Shown piece by piece: positions 31,538 through 38,234 of a DNA stretch of 38,234 nucleotides. This DNA is from JBOGWY01 sp050694015 (GTDB taxonomy: Bacteria; Actinomycetota; CADDZG01; WHSQ01), in the NCBI GenBank assembly GCA_050694015.1, contig JBOGWY010000336.1, positions 1 through 38,234 of the forward strand. The letters are read 5' to 3'. Position 1 is the first letter of the stretch. Each line of letters opens with the position of its first letter. The position numbers and the translations under genes were made by a program. A model generated the notes under the pieces. It ran no database searches and was not told where the DNA came from. It saw nothing but the letters and a program-made list of their open reading frames with translations.

Positions 31538-32729
31538 CCAGTACCACCTCCTCGACGTAGGGAGGTCGGTCGATCGCCTTCACCGCTATCCGCCCCTCTG
31601 CCAGCCCCAGGATTGCATCTCCCGCCAGTTTGCGCCTCCACCCCTGAAGGACCCGGTGCCGCTTATCGTCGAGGGCGCCGGAGAAGAGGTCGCCGAGCAG
31701 GCTCTCGATCTCGCCCCGCGTCGCAACGAGCTCCGTCGCCATGCCGGCCGCCTCGCAGCGGGAGCGAACGACCGCGTCGGCGAGTCCCGACAGCATGCGA
31801 GCCCTCGCCTGCGCCGCGCGGGAGGGACCGGCCGCCTTCTCGACGGTCGGACTGGTGCGCCCTTTCTCGATCGCGGCCAGGATGCTTGCGCCCGACTTCT
31901 CGGCTTCGCGCGCGTTGAGACCGCGGATGTCCTTCAGGCCCCCTTGCGACTTGGGAGCGCGACGGGCGAGCTCGATCAACGTCGGATCCTTGATCACCCA
32001 CCCGCGCGGGATGTCGCGCTGCGACGCGGTCTCCTCGCGCCACCGCGCCAGCTCCTTCAGCACCGCGGTCTGCCGCGGCGACAGCGCGCCCCGGCCCCCG
32101 ACCTTGCGCCACACCTCGCCGGGTTCGACCGCATAGGTCTCGGGCAGGTCGAACACCGACATCTCCTCAAGAGCCCAGTCGAGGCGCCCCTGCTCCTCGA
32201 GGCGTTGCGAGATCTTGTCGGCAACCGGTCCGAGGTAGCGCACGTCGTCCGCCGCGTACTTCAACTGTGCATCGGTCAGAGGCCGACGACACCAATCCGT
32301 GTACGACTCCCCCTTCTCCAACGCCACGCCGAGAGCGGCCTCGACCAAGCGGCCGTACGCGAGCGATGAGCCGTACCCCGCGAACCCCGCGGCCATCTGG
32401 ACGTCGAAGACCGAACGCGGACGCGCGCCGAACTGCTCGTAGAAGAGCTCGAGATCCTGACGCCCGGCGTGGACGAGGATCTCGATGTCGGGATCGTTGA
32501 TGATGTCGACCACCGCGGAGAGATCGTCGAGCGCGAGCGGATCGATCAGATAGATGTCGTCGCCGACCGCGACCTGGACGAGGCACAGCTTGGGCCGGTA
32601 CGTGCGCTCGCGAAGGAACTCCGTATCGAGCCCGACGCGCCCGGCCCCGCGCGCGTCGGCGACGACGGCGTGCGCTTCGTCTCGCGCCGAGACGAGGGGG
32701 TATCGCTGCTGAGCCGAATACGATGTCAA
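31527..32729 (-). CDS. rnd: Ribonuclease D
   Basis: A 400-residue DEDDy-type 3'-5' exoribonuclease for tRNA and other RNA maturation. Exo I is VGLDTEFLRERTYRP, Exo II is IEILVHAGRQDLELFYEQFG, and Exo III is LKYAADDVRYLGPVADK with the Tyr/Asp pair. A region with LSPRQTAVLKELARWREE and IPRGWVIKDPTLIELARRAP is the HRDC domain (residues ~210-280). A further C-terminal helical domain is normal for actinobacterial RNase D. The start TTG 32729 overlaps the stop of the upstream acyl-CoA dehydrogenase (TTGA), but its Shine-Dalgarno is weak and a start a few codons downstream is possible. It overlaps the NYN gene downstream. Confidence 0.93.
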   Translation of the reverse strand: MTSYSAQQRYPLVSARDEAHAVVADARGAGRVGLDTEFLRERTYRPKLCLVQVAVGDDIYLIDPLALDDLSAVVDIINDPDIEILVHAGRQDLELFYEQFGARPRSVFDVQMAAGFAGYGSSLAYGRLVEAALGVALEKGESYTDWCRRPLTDAQLKYAADDVRYLGPVADKISQRLEEQGRLDWALEEMSVFDLPETYAVEPGEVWRKVGGRGALSPRQTAVLKELARWREETASQRDIPRGWVIKDPTLIELARRAPKSQGGLKDIRGLNAREAEKSGASILAAIEKGRTSPTVEKAAGPSRAAQARARMLSGLADAVVRSRCEAAGMATELVATRGEIESLLGDLFSGALDDKRHRVLQGWRRKLAGDAILGLAEGRIAVKAIDRPPYVEEVVLDGE

Positions 32730-33880
32730 GACTCGGGGAGACCCAGCTCCCGCGCGATCAGGATGCGCATCACCTCAGAGGTCCCTTCACCGATCTCGAG
32801 GATCTTGGAGTCACGGAAGTGCCGGCACACCGGGAACTCTTCGATGTACCCGTAACCACCGTGGATCTGGACCGCCTCACGCGCGACGTCGACCGCGATC
32901 GTCGATGCGTACAGCTTCGCCATCGCGGCTTCCTTCTTGTACGGACGCCCGAGTTCCTGCAGCCACGCGGCACGGTAGTACGCCTGTCGCGCGAGCTCGG
33001 TCTTCGTCGCCATGTCTGCGATCTTGAACTGGATCGCCTGGAAGCTGCCGATCGACTTCCCGAACGCGGTTCGCTCCTGGGCGTACTTGAGACACTCGTC
33101 GACACATCCCTGCGCGAGCCCGACCGCCAGGGCCGCGATCGCGATGCGACCGTCGTCCAGGATCTTGAGGAAGTTGGCGAAACCCTTGCCGCGCTCGCCG
33201 AGGAGGTTCTCCTCCGGCACGCGGCAATCGTTGTAGGACAACTCGTGCGTATCCGAATGCCACCAACCCATCTTTCGATAACCCGGCCCCACCTCGAAGC
33301 CCGGCGTCCCGTTCGGCACGACGATCGCCGAGATCTCCTTGCGCCCACTCGCCTCGCCGGTCACCGCGGTGGCCGTCACGAATGACGTGATCGGGGTTCC
33401 CGAGTTCGTGATGAACGCCTTCGAACCGTTGATCACCCATTCGCCACCTTCGAGACGTGCGGTAGTGCGCGTCGCACCTGCGTCCGAACCGCCACCCGGC
33501 TCCGTGAGTCCGAAACCGGCGAGGGCCTCGCCCGATGCGAGCTGCGGCAGCCACCGTTGCTTCTGGTCTTCGTTGCCGAAGCGGTACACCGGCATCGCCC
33601 CGAGGCCGACCGCGGCCTCCAGCGTGATCGCGAGCGACGAGTCGACCCGGGCGATCTCCTCGATCGCCAGACAGAGCGTCAGGAAATCGGCTCCCGAACC
33701 CCCGTAGGACTCGGGGAACGGAAGCCCGAACAGGCCCAGGTCGGCCATCTGTTTGACGGCGTCCATCGGAAGCTCGTGCTCGTGGTCCCAGCGCTCGGCG
33801 TGGGGCCGGATCGCATCGTCGACGAACGCCCTGACGGTCTTGACGAAGTCCTGCTGTTCGGGCGCCAGATCGAAGTCCAT
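32726..33880 (-). CDS. Acyl-CoA dehydrogenase
   Basis: A 384-residue flavoprotein of fatty acid or branched-chain acyl-CoA oxidation, passing electrons to ETF. The N-terminal helical domain begins FDLAPEQQDFVKTVRAFV. GFGLTEPGGGSDAGATRTTA is the first FAD/acyl-CoA signature, followed by WVINGSKAFITNSG. The C-terminal domain has VQIHGGYGYIEEFPVCRHF and ILEIGEGTSEVMRILIARE, which carries the Glu of the catalytic position (GEGT). Length is normal for the short/medium-chain group. ATG start; it is first in an operon with rnd and the NYN gene, overlapping rnd by 4 bases. It is a paralogue of the dehydrogenase at 36178-37368. Confidence 0.94.
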   Translation of the reverse strand: MDFDLAPEQQDFVKTVRAFVDDAIRPHAERWDHEHELPMDAVKQMADLGLFGLPFPESYGGSGADFLTLCLAIEEIARVDSSLAITLEAAVGLGAMPVYRFGNEDQKQRWLPQLASGEALAGFGLTEPGGGSDAGATRTTARLEGGEWVINGSKAFITNSGTPITSFVTATAVTGEASGRKEISAIVVPNGTPGFEVGPGYRKMGWWHSDTHELSYNDCRVPEENLLGERGKGFANFLKILDDGRIAIAALAVGLAQGCVDECLKYAQERTAFGKSIGSFQAIQFKIADMATKTELARQAYYRAAWLQELGRPYKKEAAMAKLYASTIAVDVAREAVQIHGGYGYIEEFPVCRHFRDSKILEIGEGTSEVMRILIARELGLPES

Positions 33881-33985
33881 CGCCGCACCTTAATGAATCA
33901 CCGGGTCCCCCCGGCCGCGGCCCGCCGCGTGACCGTTTCGTCCGGTTTGTTTAGCCATACATCGGTCTGATAGTGATGGGGGGCC

Positions 33986-34792
33986 ATGCAACGGGACCCC
34001 CGGCATTATCGAGAGGCGGCCCGTTTGTTATGGGACCTCCCGCCGGAACGGCTCTCGGAGCTGGCATCGGGTGGATCAGACACGACACAGAGTGTCCGCG
34101 ACGCCGCGCACATGGCGCTCGGTGTGAAGCGTGAGTTCCTCGACCCCGCCGAGTTCGGGAGTGAGGAGGCCGCGCTCGACCGGCTCGCCGCGAACCTCGC
34201 GATGCTCCCCGCCTTCTCGTTACAGGAGATCGGGTCGGCGTCCGGACGGCGTCCGGTCTCGGACGCGCCGCCCGCGCCGTCGTTCGCGCTCGAACCGAAG
34301 GGCCGAACGCGACGCCGTGTCTTGCGCCTGTTCGTAACGGTCTTGGTCCTCCTCCTGGCCCTCGAAGCGCTCGCGCAGGCCGGGATCCCCGTCCCGTCGC
34401 CCATCGGAACCGTCGTCGACGGGATCGGAGGCGAGCCGCGCTCCATCGATAAGCTGAACGGAAGGGATGCGCGCACGATCCCCCATGACTTCACCATCGC
34501 ACGCGTGAACGACGAAGGTTTCCTACCGCTCCCTGCCGCAGACATCGCGAAACAACGCACCGCGGAGCGCGTTAGGAAGCCGAAGAACGAGAACCACGCC
34601 GGCGGGCGCCGGCTTCACTTCGCGCAAGGCCGCGACGCGAACAAGGACCGCAAACCCGACGCCGCGTCCCCGCGGCAAGCATCGAGGCCGACCGGACGGG
34701 ATCGGCGCGCCGGCTCGATCGCTCGCCCACGTCACGAGCGGAACCCCGGACGCGAACGGACCGCGTCGGGACGGACGCGGTCGAGGCCCTAG
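33986..34792 (+). CDS. Orphan single-pass membrane protein with very basic C-terminal tail
   Basis: A 268-residue protein with no family I recognise. Residues 1-80 are helical and acidic (HYREAARLLWDLPPERLSEL, AALDRLAANLAMLP). A single membrane helix lies at about 112-131 (VLRLFVTVLVLLLALEALA) after the basic stretch KGRTRRR. The part after residue ~190 is almost free of hydrophobic residues and rich in Arg, Lys and Pro (KPKNENHAGGRR, GRDRRAGSIARPRHERN), so it is probably disordered. The layout N-in, one helix, C-out recalls anti-sigma-like proteins, but no ECF sigma gene is adjacent, so this is not claimed. A GGGGGG stretch precedes the ATG. It converges with the R2lox-like gene and overlaps it by CTAG. 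Confidence 0.75.
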   Translation: MQRDPRHYREAARLLWDLPPERLSELASGGSDTTQSVRDAAHMALGVKREFLDPAEFGSEEAALDRLAANLAMLPAFSLQEIGSASGRRPVSDAPPAPSFALEPKGRTRRRVLRLFVTVLVLLLALEALAQAGIPVPSPIGTVVDGIGGEPRSIDKLNGRDARTIPHDFTIARVNDEGFLPLPAADIAKQRTAERVRKPKNENHAGGRRLHFAQGRDANKDRKPDAASPRQASRPTGRDRRAGSIARPRHERNPGRERTASGRTRSRP

Positions 34793-36078
34793 ATAAACAG
34801 GCGGGGCAGCTTTGTTTTCGCCGACAGCGATCCCTGCACCCGCAGGCGACGCTTCAACAGAGCCCAGCGAGGGTCGAAACGCTCGACCGCGATCTTGGCC
34901 CAGTCGGCCGACGACACCTCGAGCCGCAGCACCGGCTCGCCCGCTTCGCCGGGCTTCGCCTCGGCGTGACCGTTCGTTACCACGATGTGCCACGGTTCCG
35001 CGTCGGTGAAATCCCACTGGATCGGCCCGCCGAGCGAGCGCGCCATCTCGAGGTTGAGCGAGCGCGCGGTGCCGTCGAAGAGCAACTCGAGCGCCTCGCG
35101 GTTCAGCTCGGGCTCGCGACGATCGTCCCCGATCACTCCGGCGCGGATCAGGATCCACACGTTCTTGGCGTGCTCCTCGAACGACAGCGACTGATCCTGG
35201 CGGGCGAGCATGCGGATCTCGGTCGGTTCCACGCCGAGCCGTCGCAGTTTCGTCACCAAGGAGCGGTAGCCGAACGCGTAGATCTCCTCGAGCGTGAAGT
35301 CGAAACACTCCGCGTAGGCGGGATCCATGTTCGGCGGGATGAACACCCCGGCCGTCCACTGGAACACGCGGTTCCACATCTCGATCGCGGCGGCGCGGCA
35401 CTCCTTGGACGAGCGGATCAGATCGCCGAGGAACTTGATGCCGAACGCGACGTGTCGCGATTCGTCGCGCGACACGTTGTCGATGCCTTCGCGGAAGCCG
35501 GGAAGGATGTCGAGTTTCTTCACGTAGCGTTGGATGAAGTGCTGCCCCGGGATCGCCAGCATCCCTTCGATGACGATGTGGTAAAGCGCGATCGTCTGCG
35601 CGAGGAGCTCCTGGTCCTTGGGCTTCCTGCGCAGAGCGTCGGTGACGCGGTCGAGTTCGCCGAAGACCTGACGGAAGCCCCATGTGAGATGACGATCGAC
35701 GACGTCGAGAGTCGACTGGGTATCGCGCCCCTGTGACGCCACCTCGCGCATGAATCGATCGAAGAACACGTGATGGCGCGCCTCATCGACGATCTGCGTC
35801 GTGAGGAAGAGGCTCTCGGGGAAGCCGGGCGCGGCATCGAGCGCGGGCGTCAGCGTCCGTGCGACGGCCTCCTCGCCGACGAGGAACATCGCGTAGTTCC
35901 AGAGGGCGGCCTCTCGCTGTTGCTCGGTGAGACGGTCGCGCCAGTGCCGCTTGTCGACGTCGAAGTCGATCGTCGCAGCGCTCCAGTTGTGCTGCTCCCA
36001 GTGCTTGTAGAGACGCTCGTAGGTGATCGACTCTTGTTTGGCCTCGGCGAGATCCTCGGCGGCTTCGTGCTCGGGCAA
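34789..36078 (-). CDS. R2lox-like ligand-binding oxidase (RNR R2-type ferritin fold) with C-terminal SCP2-like domain
   Basis: A 429-residue protein. Residues ~30-330 are a ferritin-like RNR-R2 fold with the metal ligands Glu69 (FLVGEEAV), Glu99 and His102 (DEARHHVFFDRF), Glu171 (YHIVIEGMLA), Glu206 and His209 (SRDESRHVAFG). Val72 and Tyr166 are at the positions of the Val-Tyr ether crosslink in Mycobacterium tuberculosis R2lox (Rv0233), so an Mn/Fe oxidase is likelier than a nucleotide reductase subunit. Residues ~340-429 (GTARSLNLEMARSLGGPIQW, WHIVVTNGHAEAKPGEAGEP, LRLEVSSADWAKIAVERFD) resemble an SCP2 lipid-binding domain. Role inferred: oxidation of a lipid-like ligand. It is divergent from an acyl-CoA dehydrogenase gene. 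Confidence 0.82.
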   Translation of the reverse strand: MPEHEAAEDLAEAKQESITYERLYKHWEQHNWSAATIDFDVDKRHWRDRLTEQQREAALWNYAMFLVGEEAVARTLTPALDAAPGFPESLFLTTQIVDEARHHVFFDRFMREVASQGRDTQSTLDVVDRHLTWGFRQVFGELDRVTDALRRKPKDQELLAQTIALYHIVIEGMLAIPGQHFIQRYVKKLDILPGFREGIDNVSRDESRHVAFGIKFLGDLIRSSKECRAAAIEMWNRVFQWTAGVFIPPNMDPAYAECFDFTLEEIYAFGYRSLVTKLRRLGVEPTEIRMLARQDQSLSFEEHAKNVWILIRAGVIGDDRREPELNREALELLFDGTARSLNLEMARSLGGPIQWDFTDAEPWHIVVTNGHAEAKPGEAGEPVLRLEVSSADWAKIAVERFDPRWALLKRRLRVQGSLSAKTKLPRLFI

Positions 36079-36128
36079 GGGCGCTCCTTTTCGGTGGGTC
36101 GAAACTTGGTCTATCCTGTCTCAACTGG

Positions 36129-36150
36129 AACTTGACCGTAGAGTCAAGTT
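36129..36150. promoter_or_regulatory. Operator-like inverted repeat between divergent R2lox-like and acyl-CoA dehydrogenase genes
   Basis: Perfect 8-base arms AACTTGAC and GTCAAGTT are separated by six bases. The site lies 28 bases before the GTG of the dehydrogenase and 51 bases before the ATG of the R2lox-like gene. Size and symmetry fit a TetR-type (FadR/KstR-like) operator. Each arm also contains a TTGAC that could be a -35 element, so binding could block either promoter. No regulator gene is in the window. Confidence 0.6.
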
Positions 36151-36177
36151 TTCTCACGGCCCAGGAGGACGGCACCA

Positions 36178-37368
36178 GTGGAATTCGCGTTGACCGAAGA
36201 GCAGGTCGAGCTGAAGAAGTGGGCGCACGAGTTCGCCGAGAGGGAGATCCGGCCCGTCGCCGCCGAATACGACGAATCCGAGGAGTTCCCGTGGCCGGTC
36301 GTCAAGAAGGCGGCCGACGCGGGCCTGTACGGGATCGACATCTACATGCAGGCCCAGCAGGACCAATCGGGACTAACGATCCCGCTCATCGCCGAGGAGA
36401 TCTTCTGGGGCTGCGCCGGGATCGGTCTCGCGATCTTCGGCACCGGATTGCCACTGTCCGCGCTCGCCGCGATCGGCACTCAGGAGCAGCTGTTCGAGTG
36501 GGCTCCGAAGATGTTCGGCACGCCCGAGGACCCGAAGGTCGCGGCGTTCGGAGTCACCGAGCCGCAGGCCGGTTCCGACGTCCGCTCGCTGCGCACGCGC
36601 GCGGTTCGTGACGGCGACGAGTGGGTGCTCAACGGCACCAAGGTCTTCATCACCAACGGCGGCGTTGCCGACGTGTTCGTCATCGTCGCGACCGTCGATC
36701 CCGAACTCGGTCACCGGGGCCAGGCGAGCTTCATCATCCACAAGGACGACGGCGGTATCCGCCCCGGCAAGAAAGAGAAGAAGCTCGGCATCCGGGCGTC
36801 CGACACGTCGGAAGTGATCCTCGAGGATTGCCGCATCCCGGCCGATCGCGTGCTCGGCGGTCTCGACAAGCTGGAAGAGAAGCTAGAGCGCGTACGTCGT
36901 GGCGAATCCAGCGGCCGCAGCTCTGCCGCGCTGCGGACGTTCGAGCTGACGCGTCCGATCGTCGCGATCCAGGCGGTCGGCATCGCGCGGGCCGCGCTGG
37001 AGTTCGCGGTCGACTACGCCAAGGACCGCAAGACGTTCGGGGTTCCCATCTCCCAGCACCAGAGCATCCAGAACACCCTCGCCGACATGGCCACCGAACT
37101 GGAGTGCGCGCGTCTCATCACGTACTACGCGTCGTGGCTCGGTGCGAGCGGCCAACCGTTCAACAAGGCCGAGGGCTCGATGAGCAAGCTCAAGGCATCG
37201 GAGACGTGCGTGTCGGTGACCGAGAAGGCCGTGCAGGTGCTCGGCGGTTACGGCTACATCAAGGACTTCCCCGTCGAGAAGTGGTACCGAGACTCGAAGA
37301 TCTACACGCTCTTCGAGGGCACGTCCGAGATCCAGCGCATGGTGATCGCGAGGGCACTGACAAGCTAG
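36178..37368 (+). CDS. Acyl-CoA dehydrogenase
   Basis: A 396-residue flavoenzyme. GTG 36178 is preceded by AGGAGG at 9 bases. The N-terminus FALTEEQVELKKWAHEFAER is the helical domain. FGVTEPQAGSDVRSLRTRAV and WVLNGTKVFITNGG bind FAD and substrate. The C-terminal domain has RKTFGVPISQHQSIQNTLAD, VQVLGGYGYIKDFPVEKWY and IYTLFEGTSEIQR, with the catalytic Glu in FEGT. Predicted acyl-CoA oxidation; chain preference unknown. Divergent from the R2lox-like gene across a palindromic operator. It shares family and length, but not close identity, with the enzyme at 32726-33880. Confidence 0.94.
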   Translation: MEFALTEEQVELKKWAHEFAEREIRPVAAEYDESEEFPWPVVKKAADAGLYGIDIYMQAQQDQSGLTIPLIAEEIFWGCAGIGLAIFGTGLPLSALAAIGTQEQLFEWAPKMFGTPEDPKVAAFGVTEPQAGSDVRSLRTRAVRDGDEWVLNGTKVFITNGGVADVFVIVATVDPELGHRGQASFIIHKDDGGIRPGKKEKKLGIRASDTSEVILEDCRIPADRVLGGLDKLEEKLERVRRGESSGRSSAALRTFELTRPIVAIQAVGIARAALEFAVDYAKDRKTFGVPISQHQSIQNTLADMATELECARLITYYASWLGASGQPFNKAEGSMSKLKASETCVSVTEKAVQVLGGYGYIKDFPVEKWYRDSKIYTLFEGTSEIQRMVIARALTS

Positions 37369-37375
37369 GCGTTAG

Positions 37376-38234
37376 CTAGCCGGTCAGCTCCTGCGGCCGG
37401 ACCTTCGTTTCGACGATCTTGCCGTCGCGGTAGAGACGGATCCTTAAGTCGCGGCCCACCGCGGCGCCGTCCATCAGGCGCTGCAGGTCGTCCATGCCTC
37501 CGACCGGGACGCCTTCGATATCCAGCAGGAGATCCTCGGAGCGGAACCCGGCGGCTCCGGCGGGACTATCCGGGACGATCTCGACGATCTCTATGCCGCG
37601 CTCGCGACCGATCTCGCGTGCCAGCTTGGGCGGCAACGGCCGCGGCCCCCCGACGATGCCGAGGTAAGCGCGCACGACGCGGCCGTCGTTCATGAGAGCG
37701 ACGATGATCCGGCGCGTCGCCTCGTTGATCGGCACCGCGAGGCCGAGCCCCTGGCCCATCCCGGGCCCGACGACGGCGGTGTTGATGCCGACGACGCGCC
37801 CGAGGCTGTCGACGAGGGCGCCGCCCGAGTTACCGGGATGCAGCGCAGCATCGGTCTGGATCACGTTCTCGACGAAACGGGAGACGGAGCCCGAGCGTGT
37901 GAGGAAGGAACGTCCCACCGCGCTCACCACGCCGGCCGTTACGGAACCTGCGAATCCGAGCGGGTTGCCGATCGCGACGACAAGTTGGCCGACCTTGAGC
38001 TTGGCGGCGTCGCCGAGAACCGCAGGCGTCAGGACCGGCCCGTGCGCGCGCACGACCGCGAGATCCGACAGCGGATCCGTGCCGACGATCTCGATCGGGA
38101 CCTCGCTGCCGTCGACGAAATTCGCCTCGCCGCCGTCGGTGCCGGCCACCACATGCGCCGAGGTCAGGATGAAGCCGTCCGGGGTGATGAGAACGCCGCT
38201 ACCGCCACCCTCGATCCGTCGCTCGCCCTGACGG
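37376..38234 (-). CDS. HtrA/DegP-type serine protease with PDZ domain (N-terminus cut by window edge)
   Basis: The frame is open through the right edge, so only the last ~285 residues are seen. The first visible part is GGGSGVLITPDGFILTSAHV, with the catalytic His in SAHVV. PLSDLAVVRAHG carries the catalytic Asp, and AALHPGNSGGALVDSLGRVV the catalytic Ser. GLGLAVPINEATRRII is the typical end of the protease domain. A PDZ domain follows: AYLGIVGGPRPLPPKL, GIEIVEIVPDSPAGAAG, and DLLLDIEGVPVGGMDDLQ. It is an envelope protein quality-control protease, trimeric in known members; the missing N-terminus probably holds a membrane anchor. Its stop lies 7 bases past the convergent dehydrogenase stop. 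Confidence 0.93.
   Translation of the reverse strand, partial: RQGERRIEGGGSGVLITPDGFILTSAHVVAGTDGGEANFVDGSEVPIEIVGTDPLSDLAVVRAHGPVLTPAVLGDAAKLKVGQLVVAIGNPLGFAGSVTAGVVSAVGRSFLTRSGSVSRFVENVIQTDAALHPGNSGGALVDSLGRVVGINTAVVGPGMGQGLGLAVPINEATRRIIVALMNDGRVVRAYLGIVGGPRPLPPKLAREIGRERGIEIVEIVPDSPAGAAGFRSEDLLLDIEGVPVGGMDDLQRLMDGAAVGRDLRIRLYRDGKIVETKVRPQELTG

Noticed and set aside
34789..36078. Ribonucleotide reductase beta subunit
   Set aside because: There is no alpha subunit gene nearby, and the Val/Tyr crosslink positions and metal-ligand spacing fit R2lox better.
1..38234. tRNA, rRNA, CRISPR array or prophage genes
   Set aside because: No cloverleaf, repeat-spacer pattern, integrase or phage structural gene was seen.

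Overview
The window is GC-rich, tightly packed DNA with many GTG and TTG starts and many 1-4 base gene overlaps. Protein types (actinobacterial-style RNase D, a YraQ-type permease with a TIGR03943 partner, acyl-CoA dehydrogenases, lipoprotein sulfatases ending in a Cys pair) suggest an uncultured member of the Actinomycetota; this is an inference. No stretch over 300 bases lacks a gene. I found no tRNA, rRNA or CRISPR.

Left three quarters (1-29451): a cell-surface glycan or lipid locus. It holds eight hydrolases of the alkaline phosphatase superfamily. Two are classical lipoprotein sulfatases with the CxPxR formylglycine motif (1044-2468, 2465-3823). One is a sulfatase-like enzyme with Thr in place of the Cys (5617-6846). 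Five are membrane-anchored phosphodiesterase/phosphatase-like proteins (1-1031 partial, 10740-12404, 14133-15851, 22228-23880, 25824-27557) in which the superfamily core appears circularly permuted: the segment with the last metal-ligand His and the 'GPG ... D-APT' block lies before the first metal-ligand Asp and the Thr nucleophile. Around them are two PAPS-type sulfotransferases, two class I methyltransferases, a YfhO-like membrane protein, a GT-C-like membrane protein, an O-antigen ligase/polymerase, a Wzx-like flippase, an MFS protein, a secreted FG-GAP propeller, and a GT2 fused to a membrane domain.

Likely transcription units in this part: (a) minus 6846->2465, sulfatase-like, sulfotransferase, methyltransferase, sulfatase; (b) plus 6891->12404, YfhO-like, FG-GAP, permuted enzyme; (c) minus 25176->12401, nine genes from MFS through export and ligation genes and two permuted enzymes to the YraQ/TIGR03943 permease pair; (d) minus 28322->25824, methyltransferase and permuted enzyme; (e) plus 28414->29451, GT2. 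The working model is that a glycan or lipid is made, sulfated, exported and ligated, then trimmed outside the membrane by metal-dependent hydrolases. The substrate cannot be read from sequence.

At 29451-30496 a 1046-base element with 49-base terminal inverted repeats (one mismatch) sits between two convergent genes. It carries one gene, an AbiEi-like winged-helix protein with a DUF559/Vsr-like nuclease domain, whose reading frame runs into the left repeat and stays open into the right one. It looks like a small, possibly undescribed mobile element.

Right part (30506-38234): ordinary chromosomal genes. These are NYN/OST-HTH protein, RNase D and acyl-CoA dehydrogenase (minus operon), an orphan single-pass membrane protein, an R2lox-like oxidase with an apparent C-terminal SCP2 domain divergent from a second acyl-CoA dehydrogenase across an operator-like inverted repeat, and an HtrA-type protease cut by the right edge. 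The YraQ-type permease gene has a one-base frameshift that may be real or an assembly error.
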